Shown here: positions 11,953 to 23,517 of the stretch, piece by piece | How the letters are laid out: each line of letters begins with the position of its first letter | How positions within the stretch are numbered: the stretch's first letter is position 1 | NCBI GenBank assembly: GCA_001949185.1 | Contig: BDGG01000004.1 | Location: 4,604,554 to 4,668,553 of the forward strand | Length of the DNA: 64,000 nt | Reading direction: 5' to 3' | Source of the DNA: Ramazzottius varieornatus | Lineage: Eukaryota; Tardigrada; Eutardigrada; Parachela; Ramazzottiidae | Notes under the pieces: generated by a model | Seen by the model: only the letters and a program-made list of their open reading frames with translations | The model's database searches: none | What the model was told of the DNA's origin: nothing | Program-made: the position numbers and the translations under genes

Positions 11953-12600
11953 TCTTGGGGCCCTCCTTGAACTGTCTTGGATCCGTCGGTCCTCCACGTC
12001 AACCACAAAGATGGCTCCCACAGAAATAAAATAATAATGTCCTTGAGACTTATCAAAATGATTTGCTTGCGCGTGGCAGTCTGGCAGATGGAGCCGGCGA
12101 TGCGAAATATGGGCGGGCCTTGGAGTTGGACCTCTTTGATTGGCTGAGCATGTTGATCTAATCAGATAAGAAAATAACTTTGGGCAGCAAAACTGCCGCA
12201 GCAGCGACGTGCAAACTGCAAAGCATATGCACGTACCACAAATTCACAATTCAAAAATGGTCTCTGCTTGCGGAATTGAATGGCGGTATATTCTGCAGGC
12301 ACAGGTTCAGGCCCACGCCCGAGTAGCTCGCGCTTTAGCATGGCCTAACCGTACGGTTTGACTGCTCCGATCGCGACTTATGGAGTTATCGTTCTGATGG
12401 TCGATCCCCCTCGAGTCTGAGTTTGCTGAGAATCCTTTCTTCAGTAAGTGACACTCGAGAAACGCGACTCATGTCGGTAGCTGCAAGGCCTTTGTGGGGA
12501 TCGTTGCATCCTGACGGCATGTTCTTCGAGTCCTGATAAACGGCAGCTGTTGGTTTGCAGGTGGGGAATCCACCCCATATTTATTGCAGTGGATGTGGCA

Positions 12601-14305
12601 ATGGCACTCTTACCAACACGGGCATCTTTATTCATGCTACATGGGAGAGGAAAATTCAGCCCAAGATTTTGCTGGCCCTCGAGAGTTCCGTGCTCGTTTT
12701 ATTCACAAGCGTCGCGCGAGGAGAACAGTGATTATGACCTGGTCATCGTTGGTGGTGGAATAGTCGGTGCAGCGACAGCGTACAAGATTGCCAATTTGCC
12801 TAGATCCAATCCTTTGAAGATTTGCGTTGTGGAAAAGGAAAAGAGCCTGGCTATGCATCAAACAGGAAGGAACAGCGGCGTCATACATAGTGGTATCTAC
12901 TACAAACCAGGTGAGTCTAACAAGCCAAGTTTACTGTGTAGTCATGACGTCATGCGGGAGTGTATTGGGTGGGAGGCTGCTGTAGGGTTTCGTTCAACTC
13001 GCGCACTCTATGCTGCGCAACTGCAGTACGTATGTTTGATCCGACTGGCAGACCGATTGCCGGTGTTTCTGCACATCGGATTTGTGTTGCTATAAGCATG
13101 GTTCGCCAGGTTACGGATATTCAAAGTAAAGCGGACGGCATATTACAGTAAGGAGTGGGAAACTCGTCGATAATAATGGGGATGTTTTGCAGGTTCGCTG
13201 AAAGCCAAACTCTGCGTAGAGGGACTGGACCTGATGTACGACTTTTGCCAAAAGCACGGCATTCCAACCCAGAAGGTGGGTAAACTGATAGTTGCCGTGA
13301 CCGATGAAGAGATTCCGGGCTTGGAGAAACTGTACGAAAGCGGAACGCAGAACAAGGTTCGCGACCTGGAGATGATTGATGCGAAGGGCATCAAGGAGCG
13401 CGAACCGCACTGCCAGGGCGTCAAGGCACTGCTCTCCCCCCATACCGGCATCGTCGACTACGCCCTCGTCACGCAAGCTATGGCGCAAAATGTCAAAGAC
13501 AAGAATGGCGACGTCCTGCTCAACTTTGAAGTGAACGGTTTCCATTCCGGAGGGGAGGATAGGCTGGTCATTACAGCCAAAGATGGGAGAAAAGTCCACT
13601 GCAAAGGCTGGTTTGCTTCTCGTTTTCCTACTGTAAGGCGTTCTAGTTAATGTTGGAGTTGTCTTTATAGGGGCTATTGTGTGTGCTGGACTGCAGTCCG
13701 ATCGTCTAGCCGTTCTGTCACATTGCAAGTCCACGCCAAAGATTGTCCCCTTCCGCGGCGACTACCTCCGACTAAAGCCGGCAAAGCGCCATTTGGTCAG
13801 AGGCAACATTTATCCGGTTCCGGATCCTCGATTCCCCTTCCTGGGCGTACACTTTACGCCGAGACCTGACGGGGACCTCTGGCTGGGCCCGACTGCAGTG
13901 CTGTCATTTGCCAGAGAAGGTTACGGTATCTATGACATTTCACTGAAAGACACGTGGGAAATGCTGACATTTCCCGGCTTGTTGAAACTGGGTTCGCGCT
14001 ACATGAAGTTTGGCCTTGGTGAAATGTACAGAAACTTCTACTGGCCGGCACAAGTCAAGCAGCTACAGAGGTACATCCCCGAAATCACGGTCGATGATGT
14101 GGAGCGTGCACACGCGGGAAACCGGGCTCAAGCGATTGGTTCTGACGGGGACTTGGTTGACGATTTTATTATTGACACGGCGGAGGACGAACTGGGATCA
14201 AAGATTGTCCATGTACGAAATGCGCCCTCTCCGGCCGCTACTTCCTCATTAGCTATCGCCAATTTTATAGTCGACACTGTCAAAGACAAATTCAAATTTC
14301 TCTAA
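12601..14305 (+). CDS. L2HGDH: L-2-hydroxyglutarate dehydrogenase, mitochondrial
   Basis: An FAD-dependent oxidoreductase that converts L-2-hydroxyglutarate to 2-oxoglutarate at the mitochondrial inner membrane. Exon 1 (12601-12910) has an Arg-rich, acid-poor targeting sequence followed by the dinucleotide-binding motif VIVGGGIVGAATAYKIA and NSGVIHSGIYYKPG. Exon 2 starts at 13193 (SLKAKLCVEG, HTGIVDYALV). Exon 3 (13671-14305) contains VCAGLQSDRLA, FRGDYLRL, VHFTPRPDGDLWLGP and a C-terminal HVRNAPSPAATSSLAIA. The length of about 452 aa fits the family (463 in human). The exon 2/3 junction is odd. The frame and the family length both call for a donor at 13606/13607, which is GC (AAAG/GCTGGT); GT donors that keep the frame would add 6 to 10 residues. 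The gene is divergent from PDI, 648 bp apart. Confidence 0.92.
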
Positions 14306-14804
14306 TGCTCAAATATTACCATTTCACTTGACTTCTTGCTAAATTTCATCTGGATTTTATATCTTATGAGATTTTATGTTAGGTTTTATCCTTTGTGAGG
14401 TGTCTTCAACGGTTTCCCGTCATGAACGATAACTTGCCGATAGAACTAAGATTACTAGATATTTTAATCTGTGGAGTAGTACAAGGCACTTTTCGTTTTA
14501 TCTAAACATGGTGTCACATTACTGTTTCTATATCAAAACAAGAAAAAAACCCACAGTCGTGACCAGTGGATGTCTGTAAAGAGCTGAGCTTTTTAAGGGG
14601 AAATGCGAGATCTCCTAGGTGTGGCAGAGTGGGTGTGGCACAGTACGGTGCAAACAGTGCAAGCTGGAGTGATTAATTGAATGTTTACATTCGAAATTCG
14701 GATTCAAAAACTGGATCGTCGGTCCTTCGTGCTCATGGTAAACGTAGTTTGGCAGGTGGAAAAACATACGTTTGATCTTTTGCGTGAACGCGAACTTGGA
14801 CACG
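14306..14804. other. Intergenic stretch between L2HGDH and the next gene
   Basis: AT-rich 3' UTR-like sequence directly after the L2HGDH stop, then sequence leading to the ATG at 14805. No further coding signal is seen. Confidence 0.4.
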
Positions 14805-16235
14805 ATGGCTTCGGACAAAGTGGTTATTGATATCGTTCCGGAATCATCAGGCAAAGGACAGAGTGCAGCTGAGAGTACCACGGTCCAAGCCTCATCTCAG
14901 CCATCCGACTCCTCTTCGTCATGGATGCCCTCGTGGTTATCCGGTGCAGCTGGTCTTCGAGGCCGACCCCAAGTCCCATCAGGTAATGCTGACGTGGAGA
15001 AGGGGTTGCAGAAAGGCGAAGCAGTGAAGCGGACTCATTCCAGTGGAGCAGCAGATAAAACAGAACGGCTTCCACCTGTCCTCCTCCCCTCCAGGCACCC
15101 CTCCCGACACATGTCCGTCAGCGAGAAGGAACAGTCGTCGATGGTAGCGGAAAAGTCCAGTAATATCAAGCAAGAAGAAGCCAAACGCAAAGCCAAGGCT
15201 GCTGCTCCCCAAATTCCTCGTGCTGGCACGATGAAGAGCAACTTCAGCTACGATACCTTGAAAGAAAGAGCCGACGTTTGGCGGAGAGAACGTAGTAAAC
15301 GGCCGACCAAAGCTCCCCCACTAGAGAGGCAAGACAGTTTCATCGAGCGTCCCACCGATCGTTCACGCAAGTCCATCCATGAGTTTGGCCATGTCGAAGA
15401 AGGCAACCGACCAAAGATCCGCTTCACCCCGGAAGAGAGCGATAAGGTCGACAAGGATATCCTACGGTTGATGGGCGCTCTCGAACACAGTCGCTATCCC
15501 TTTAACCGGGATAAACATCACCTGTTCAGTAAATTGCGCTTCATCCGAAGGAAACAATTAGGTCTTCTCTTCGCCCATCGGGAGCTGGATAGCACGGGTT
15601 ACTTTGATACCGACCGCGATGAATTGGGCTATGACGTCATCAGTAGCAAGATTGGAACCATGCATAGTGTGGTAAGAGTAGTACGTTGAATCGTGACGTA
15701 ATTTGTCATGTGGCAGCTTGGCAAACAAGCACGACAAGATTGTTTTCCCAAGTGGGGCACATCATCAGGGTTATTCGCTGAGCGAGAGCGCCACAGGGTA
15801 AACGATCTTGTCGAGTATCTTTTGTCGAGCTTCCATATCGTTGATACTGTATGTCATGGCTTTGGTCCTTCCGCACAGATCGACGCCATCTCTCGTGATG
15901 TGTACGAGCTTCGCGAGCTGCTGTACTACGAGAAGAAGAACCAAACGCCTCCCAACCGTCGAGGTTCTTCCGACAGACGAACTTCGTCAGAACCTCCACC
16001 CGTCGAGCAAGTCAAGCCAACGTCACGACGACCACGAATGGCATCTTACGACCCTGTCCAGTCGCGAGCCGCCCACAAACCTTCCATCAATCCCTTACCC
16101 ACTATTCCCTCCGCCTCGCGTCTCGAGCAGCACAACCACTCGGCTCCTTCGCCCAATCGCTCCTTACTAAAACATTCCCTCAGCACCGAATCGTTCAAAT
16201 CGGCCAAAAGTGACGATACACTAACCGAAGACTGA
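14805..16235 (+). CDS. Unrecognised, mostly disordered protein
   Basis: Two exons (14805-15671 and 15879-16235), phase 0, encode 407 aa. The codon use and clean GTG/GTAAGAG donor and CCGCACAG acceptor make this a real gene. Residues 1-190 are rich in Ser, Pro, Lys and charged residues. A more ordered central part follows (FSYDTLKERADVWRRE, then KVDKDILRLMGAL, HHLFSKLRFIRRKQ and LLFAHRELDSTGYFD). After the intron it reads IDAISRDVYELRELLYYEKK and then a Ser/Pro/Arg-rich tail. DSTGYFDTDRDE looks loosely like an EF-hand loop, but I would not assign one. I do not recognise the family. The ATG lies in a good context (ACGATGGC). A PAL-A palindrome fills most of the intron. It is convergent with PSMA1. 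Confidence 0.8.
15714..15832. mobile_element. PAL-A palindromic element
   Basis: A well-preserved copy starting AGCTTGGCAAAC and ending GTCGAGCTTCCAT, so it shows the family's outermost AGCTTCCAT end. In the single intron of the 14.8-16.2 kb gene. Confidence 0.85.
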
Positions 16236-16420
16236 GTGAGACTCCTTTTTACTGTTCAGTTTGTATTTACTTCCGGTTCGTCTGCGGTAGAAAAGAATTT
16301 TTAATGAAATGAAACGTAAATTCCGTGAATACGAACTGCCAAGTTTGGATGGGTAACTGTATACACGTGTCAGTGTCAGGATGATGCTAATAAGGCTTGT
16401 AAAACTGTGTGAAGAACGTT

Positions 16421-18069
16421 TCAAGGATTAGTTCCACGATGTACTGCGACGTCGAGAGCAACGGCAACTTCTGGATCGGGAGGCGGAGGTCGGTTGGTGT
16501 CTTCCTCCATCAAATCTTCCGCTTGTACAGCAAAGGTCTACAGCCAAGAATCATGCGAGATTACAAGGCTGTACCGGAATTTATTACAGAGTAATATTCA
16601 ACACTAACTAAATAATATGACTTACGGATTGTGCTGGCCGAACTGTCGCTCGAGGCTCCTTTATCACTTCCGAGATCTATCGAGAAAAAACTCCATTAGT
16701 GATTTACCACATCGAAGTATCCGCAGGAAATACTACGCACGAGATCTTCAACCAGTTGATCGTCATAAACTTGGAAAGGGTGATCTTTGCCGACGACTGC
16801 GACGGAAACCAACTTGCTGCTCAGTTCTTGGTCGTTGGTCAAGGTGTCGCGAAGAGCACGAAGAGCGTGGCGTACAAGATCTTCCACTGTCTGAGCTGCA
16901 GAGTAAGAAGGGTAAACAAAAAGCTTCCTGCGGGCTACATGCACAAAGGGAGGAAGAGTATCTAAGGTCTTACTGGCTTGGTAAGTATCCAAATGCTTCT
17001 CCAGATAGGTACGGGCAGACTGTGAACGAGCACCGATGGACATGCCCTTGCATTCGTAGTGATTAGCTGACGGATCAATCTGGATTAAATGTGGTCCTTT
17101 GTGCTGCAACAGTAAGCACATGTAAGAATGAAAAGTATTTCTCCGGTCAGACTAGAGGAAACTTACGTCAAAGCCGATCATCAGCAAACCGACGCCGTAA
17201 GGACGGCCAGATTCTTCCTGCGTTGTCACCTGCATCTCTAGAAGGCGAAAGGTGGTTAACGGAGTCCTTCAACGAAGACCGGAAGGATAAACTTACTATT
17301 GCCCAGAGTGCCCACTAGTCGGCTGAGCGGCATTGGCCGAGAATAGGCGTATCGATGATTTAAACATTCCGTCTGAAGAAAGTTACTGCAAAGGAGGAAC
17401 CATCAAACTTGACGTACAACTTGAGTGGAAAAATGTCAGCTCAAAAGCCTTCGTTTCTGAGTTTTGCTAAACAACAAGATGCTTCTAGATGCTTCCGGAA
17501 TTAACGATGGTAGTGCAAACGGAATTAAAGATGGTAGTTGCGATTGGAGCAACTAATGAAACAGAATTTAATGCTAATTTGACTTACTTGATAGTGCGAG
17601 CATCAGCAGTCAAACCAGCAATGCCCACCCCGCAGTGCTCATCAATGGCAAATAGCTTCTTCTGATACGAAGCTAACTCAGATGGTACACGCTGTGAAGA
17701 CGAAGATCCCTCGTAAGCTGCGATGGACATCAATCTGAATGTTAGAAGGACTGCTGTAGTTGTGCTTACCTTGACAGCGGCGATTGCGGCGTGAGTGGCA
17801 TTCTTCATTCCCACGACAGCCGAGCCTTGCTTCACCGCTTCCATGGCATATTCGATCTGATGCAGTCTTCCCTACAAAGAAGGATCATGCGGTCGTACGC
17901 CAGTGATCGTTCAAACTCAACGGCAGTCTTACTTGTGGACTCCATACTGTCACGTCGTTGTCGTATTGGTTTCGAAACTGTCGAAAGGAAAACAAAATGA
18001 GCGTCAAAACAAGAGAAGACATTCTGCTTACGTCGAAGCCCCTCTGCGATGAGATAGGAAACATACCAT
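16421..18069 (-). CDS. PSMA1: 20S proteasome subunit alpha type-1 (alpha-6 ring position)
   Basis: Nine or so short exons. The start codon is alone. Exon 1 ends ATG/GTATGT at 18067, and exon 2 (17977-17933) continues [15 protein letters not shown]. Exon 3 gives [18 protein letters not shown], the N-terminal alpha-subunit signature. Later exons give [103 protein letters not shown] and an acidic tail with AEDLMEED. Alpha subunits form the outer, non-catalytic rings that gate the core particle. Order and spacing match PSMA1 throughout. The last two coding exons were placed by phase: [16 protein letters not shown], then the tail ending at 16421. The gene is convergent with the upstream + strand gene, leaving only 185 bp between stops. 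Confidence 0.93.
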
Positions 18070-18367
18070 TATGCCTCCTGCGGGGAATCCGGACGTCCCT
18101 TAAATCCCTGATGATCACTGACGAGGAGCAAAGATGATACAAGTCGGTACAAGTCCGTTTCAAGAGTTCCACCAAATTTCGTCCACCGTCGTCGCTCTCT
18201 CCGACCCGCCTGAATCTCTGCGCTTGTCACGTACCAAGAAATCACTACCATGAGCGTCAGACTCAGAGCAACTCCTTCCGAACCACCAGATCCAAATACT
18301 GCCCACAAAATTCACACTTCGCACAGGAAGAAATTTTAGAAAATCCAAACAGTGAAAATTTGTTAAG

Positions 18368-18715
18368 TCATCCTCCAGCCGAGCTGCAGTGATATCCTGA
18401 TCCGCCCCTATGGCTTGCCAAAAGCACTTCATGCGCGTGTTTGGTCAGAGAACGTTCACTGATATCGAGGTACTTGGCTTGCTGGGCAGTGCTGGCCATG
18501 GGACATTTGGGATCATCGCCGGAACCATGTCTACTACTGCAACCCTTTGGGTTGGGTAACCCATAGGAAAGACTCGTATTCCACTGTCCCGGAACTGAAG
18601 AAATGAAGGAATCGCGGAGGTCACAATTCTTACAGTTTGTATGTTCTTTACTGAGCTCGTAATCGGTTTTAAGCCTGTTGACGATATATGATCTAGAAGC
18701 TTCGTCCGAGTGCAT
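18368..18715 (-). CDS. Small unrecognised protein (about 102 aa)
   Basis: Two exons (18715-18634 and 18594-18368) join in phase through a 39-bp intron with a T/GTAAGA donor and CATTTCTTCAG acceptor. The frame is also open without splicing. The product starts MHSDEASRSYIVNRLKTDYE, continues PGQWNTSLSYGL, CSSRHGSGDDPKC and QQAKYLDISERSL, and ends shortly after. I do not recognise it. A second, broken copy of its central part lies at 8269-8440, which supports a real gene family rather than a chance frame. It lies upstream of PSMA1 on the same strand, about 300 bp from the PSMA1 start codon. Confidence 0.5.
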   Translation of the reverse strand: MHSDEASRSYIVNRLKTDYELSKEHTNCKNCDLRDSFISSVPGQWNTSLSYGLPNPKGCSSRHGSGDDPKCPMASTAQQAKYLDISERSLTKHAHEVLLASHRGGSGYHCSSAGG

Positions 18716-19096
18716 TTTGTTGTCCTGGCGAGCCACCGAGAGCTGGAAGAACCAGCGAGTCGCGGCTCAGCTAGTTATTTCAGACTGGAAGGTTCTTCGA
18801 AAGTGCGCGCCGATGTGGAGGTCTGACGTTGGATTGTCCGTTGTCGGATGCAACTAAGATGTAGAGAAGACAACTTCTGATGGCAAAACTTTTTGAATTG
18901 GCGCACTGTGAATAGTGTTGCAATATGGAACCTGCTACCACTGGTTTATTATTATTAAAACAATAACAATTAAACCTTTCTGCACGAAAAAGGCACAGTC
19001 CAAAACTCTTTGGTCATTCAGTACAGGAACTACAAAAAATACGGCGTTAATAAAAACAAAGTCTAACATCCGAGCTACGAAAATATAGCGGCTTTA

Positions 19097-22000
19097 TCAG
19101 TTTGGCTGCTTCTTAACAATGGTAATCTTTTGATTGTCACAAAAGTTTTCGGTGAAAGGAATACAGTTGAAGTATGAGCAGACTTCGCAGTCGTAAACTG
19201 GATGAATGTAGAAGAGGACGAAAAGAGCGGCCAGAAGAGCGATGGCCGTCATCAAAGAGAACAAGATGGTCCAGATTCGGCACCGACGGTTCCGTTCCCT
19301 GAAGGCCACATCCGGCAGCAGCGCCAGAGACAGCAGGAAACCGAAGATAAAACCCGAAAGATGTGCGTAGTTATCGGTCCACGGGAACAGACCGATACCA
19401 AACAGAAACAAGGCAATAAAGCCCATCCGTAATGTCTGCAAACAGAATGGTTCTCGCATGTCCGCTTATTAACTATAGAGATCTCTTACCGGTCTCCACG
19501 GCGTATCCAACAACTTCCACGAATAAATTATCTCAACGAAAAGACAGGCGAAAACACCAAACTGGGAGCCCGAAGGTCCAACCTGTAATATACCAGGAGT
19601 GACATGACTGACGATACGAAAGGGATTCTGCACTACGCAATAAGACATTCAGGAAGAATGGAATAAGCACAGTACACACCTCGGCCACATAAGGAATGAA
19701 GATGGCACTGGCCAAGTTGCCACCAAAACCACTAAGGATATAAATTAAGGCCATGCGAAGCCAACCGATCAGTTTTTCGGCATCTCGCATGATGAAGTAC
19801 TGGAAGACGACGCTGATTAGCAAATGCAGTATTCTGAAAGGAACAAGATACATCTGCTAGTACGGTAGTTCGACATATCAGTTGGCTGGGGCCTGTACAT
19901 AAAGAAGACTATAAATTTCGAGCCAACCCTGCATGGAGGAATAAGCCGGTCCAGAGACGATAGAACTGATCCGGCACTTCCGGATCCAGAAAGGGTAACA
20001 TGCCGCAAATCTTGTCCATACATGACACCTGAGAACACAGCAGGGCGTCTTCGTGGAAGTAGCCTTGTACGAAGTCACAGTACTCTCGCGTCGTAATCTG
20101 ACACTCGCCGCGGATGCCAGTACAGCAAGGATGTCCCACCACCTGTCAATAAATATGACTCGATAATCCCATCATGTGAAACTGTCATTGGTTCCCCTTC
20201 GCCGCAACTATTCTTTCTTATCCGTCTTGACGGAAATTTCGAAGCAACATCAACCAATTCGCTATCAACTAAATTGTAATTTCCCTCGAAAATGTTTAGT
20301 TCTCGAAAGTAAACTTGACAAGATGGAACTGACCTCGCACGTCATGTGAGGAGGTGCGGTAGACATGCTGATATTGGCTTTCGTTTTGCAGACGGGCCAT
20401 CGAGTAATGTCGTCGGGCCAGGCGTGAGGGCCAGTCGAGACGGGGTCCTCGCAATACCGTGGATCAAGCCCACAGACCGAGCCTGATAACCGTTCGTCTG
20501 AGTGCTTTACGTTCCCCGGCCATTTGTGGAAGGTCGCCATCGTCTTCTGCAGAGACGTAGAATGGAAGATTAAGGCACGGACGTTTAAAATTTTGTGAAA
20601 GAGGGAACTACCAACCGAACATTTCGAATGGGAGCTCTGGACACATCCACCACCATCATTGCGCACACAACAAGCTGTGTAGTTCTCGGCCGAACGGTCA
20701 GCTGCAATTTGTTCGGCAATCTTGGCGTCCTGTCTCATGCAAGGTCCGTACTTGGCCCCAAGATGGATCAGATGGTTCTGGAGGAAAGTTTGTTAATTAG
20801 CCGAAGTATGCATTCGACAATGGGTGATAACAACTCACAGCTCGCGGACCCAGCCAGAAGTTCTCCGGTTCCAAGTAGTCGACAGTCTCCAATGCCAGAC
20901 TAGTTTCCAAGACCTGAAGACATGTCATACTGTATATACCGGTCTGGGAGTCACTACGGAAATTTCTCAGGTTATTACCAAAGAAGACTGCTGCCTGAAT
21001 CCAAAGCCAAAGGGTGCGAAGCCATATACAGCGATGGAGACCAGCAGGACCAGTATCTGGACGGCGGTCACCCAATAAGTGAAGTACGGTCTGTAATACT
21101 ACAAATGTAAAGGTTTCCAACCTGGAGCTAAACACTTGGCAGCATAAAGTCGGTTTCGTTTTTAAAGTCTAGTGTACGAGTACCTGTGATCTAGAAGGCT
21201 GGCCAGCTTTTCTTCTTGAGCTTTCACCTCGTCTCTCTTAAATCTAGAGGACCACGGGCAGATACGGCTCATAAAGTCCATGCCGGGAAAGCGCGACCGT
21301 TTGGGCTTTTTGATCACTTGAGCAACTATTTCTTTTGGTCCCATCAGGTCCGTCTCATCTTCGGGCTGGGCCATGGGAGCAGAACCTCTGGCATTGACAC
21401 CACCCACCTCAACTGTCGGCTCGACCAGTCTTCGCATACGCACTGCTGCTGGAGGGCGTTGTGAGAAGCCGCTGACGGCCATCAAGAAGGCCGGTGGGTG
21501 TTCCGGCTGACCGTGAGCTTCGTCGAAGAACCTTTCGTTCCTCAAGGTCACTGCCATTGTCTCATCTGGTTCAGGTGCCTTTAATCAAACAACAATTGAG
21601 CAACCCTTCAAACAATCGTACCAAGAACGTCGATATAAAATGTCTCGGAGAAGAATGAGTATCAAAAGACAGTGTGCGAAAAACTGTGGACATTAGGGGG
21701 AGTTCGTGGTTTTGGTGGTAAGGATTCGACCCACCTCTTCGACGACGGTCGCAGGAAAGCTTAATATGCGTTCTGGTACGAGAGAAGGTTGGGTTTTGGG
21801 ACGTTCGGAGGGTGCCACCGCCGCTTTGGCCACCTTCTTCCATGCCATTTGCGCCACCGATGGCTTTTTCCATAGCCGTAGAGTTTCGGCAGCCAGCTCC
21901 CTTTTGGGTCCATCTGTTTCGGTGTCAGGAATCATACCTAGCTCCGCATGGGAGGGAGTGACAGCTGGTTTCGATTGCTTGTTGCCCAGTCGTCGGGCTA

Positions 22001-22785
22001 GCGTGGCTCGCCGCGCGTCCCACACCGCCTTTCGCTCCTCCATGTCTTCTTCTGTTACCGTTTCCACCCCTAAAAAATGTGCTACAGCACTCTGAGAACG
22101 TCTCACACCTTGACTGACTGTCCTGCAAGATGAAAAGAATGTATTGCCTTCTCGCGACGATGTGTAAATTATAAAGGGTCGTTACGTACACCCACTCCTA
22201 TAGTGTACGACAAAATTAACCGTTAAAAATGAGCGTAATACTGCAGCTGGAGATTGTTTGTGACTCGGCCAATGAGAATTATGTTTTGCTGCATGTGCAA
22301 ATTTCACTGGCTTCATCCATCTGGCTCCATCAAACACCCATTTTTAACAGTTTATTTTGTCGTACACTGTAAAAGAGTATAATTATAGTTAAAAACATAA
22401 GAGTATCGGTAACTACTTTTACCTTCTTAACGAGCTCATTCCGCTAAGCTGTGATTTGTTCCCAGCGATGCTCTTAGATGACCCGCCAGCATCCGCAGCG
22501 GCAGCGCTAGCTGCCACAGGAACGTCGGTCCTGTCACCCTCCATGTCACCGTCAGAATAGTGTAACTACGTAGAAACTCATAGAGCACAGTGAAACTGAT
22601 GTAACCTGCAAAACGCGTTAAGTATAAACAATCTAACCTTCTTGGAGCTCGTAGCGAATGTTATCCTATGTACCTCATGTAGATCGTTCTGTAGGATAAC
22701 ATCTTCTCCGAGATGCCAGGCCGCAGTCAAGGGGTCATTTCGACGAGCTTCACAATTTCCCACTGCTTTCTGCAATACAGGAGGC
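19097..22785 (-). CDS. RHBDF: Inactive rhomboid protein (iRhom)
   Basis: A multi-exon gene with the iRhom layout: a long cytoplasmic N-terminus ([18 protein letters not shown] near the end of that region), TM1 ([16 protein letters not shown]), the Cys-rich iRhom homology domain ([78 protein letters not shown]), then the rhomboid core [37 protein letters not shown] and [13 protein letters not shown]. In active rhomboids the catalytic motif is GxSG. Here it is GPSGSQ, with a Pro before the Ser, as is typical of iRhoms, which are proteolytically dead and instead traffic ADAM17/EGFR ligands. The C-terminus at 19097 is firm. At the 5' end an ATG at 22544 is in frame. An exon at 22785-22624 ([19 protein letters not shown]) also joins in frame and would extend it, with its own start not found. 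Confidence 0.9.
22199..22373. mobile_element. Inverted-repeat element family B, copy 1 (MITE-like)
   Basis: Terminal inverted repeats AGTGTACGACAAAATTAAC and its partner GTTTATTTTGTCGTACACT continue inward through a TTAAAAATG-type segment. The ends carry TA, consistent with a TA target duplication. It is about 171 bp, non-coding, and lies in the 5' intron of iRhom. A second copy in the opposite orientation is at 51220-51390. Confidence 0.85.
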
Positions 22786-23517
22786 CGATCTCGAGACGGT
22801 CAGCTGTCAGTCCTGGATAGCACTCGCTTCACGGAATCATCGGACTGATTGGAATGCAAAAGAGCAAGGTAGGTTAGGTAGCTATAGTTTTACCTGTCGC
22901 GGCTGACGGAGCTGTCTACATGACGGTCCTCATAACGTCTAATATGACTTATGGTCCGATTTCACCGCACATATCGCGAGGTGACGCATGCACTCGATAT
23001 TGCAAGGTAAACAAACGCCTTCCCTCTCGGGCACTTCAAAGTCTAGGCATGATTCATCCGTTACAGCAGTAGCCAATCAAGCAGTTACATCAATCAACCT
23101 GGCGAACGCAGGGCGGGGGGCCGCGGAGGAAGCTCTGTAAAGCCCCGGTTGGGCTCATGTCTCAGTGAAACGGAGGCGGATGCGGAGCGAGATCGGTGTT
23201 CCTGACGCACAGGGCAAGCCGTCCGGCGACGTCACCACCCTAATTGTTGTGTCATGTCACATCAGCATTTTGACTTGGAAGCAGAATAGAAGAATTTGGT
23301 CGTCTGTGCTTTGCAGATTGGAAGTGTTTCTGTTGACCTAAGAATCCGGAGAAGACTGCTGAGAAGCCTGATAGTACTACGAACTATTCAGCTGAACAAG
23401 AGCGGAAAGAGAATCCGGAGAAACCCAGCTGGGTCTCGCCACCAACTATTCAGACAGCCAGTTGAAAGAATCTCCTCCTCCTCCTTCTACCTGTCTTCAC
23501 CTGCTGTCTCGTCAACC
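22786..23517. other. Divergent promoter region, iRhom and RAB1
   Basis: A GC-rich intergenic stretch (a GGGCGGGG run near 23113) between two divergent genes. It likely holds the RAB1 promoter and 5' UTR. A minus-strand exon-like segment at 22891-22960 did not join iRhom in frame. Confidence 0.4.

Noticed and set aside
22891-22960. Exon-like minus-strand segment upstream of iRhom
   Set aside because: Its phase does not join the next exon without creating a stop.
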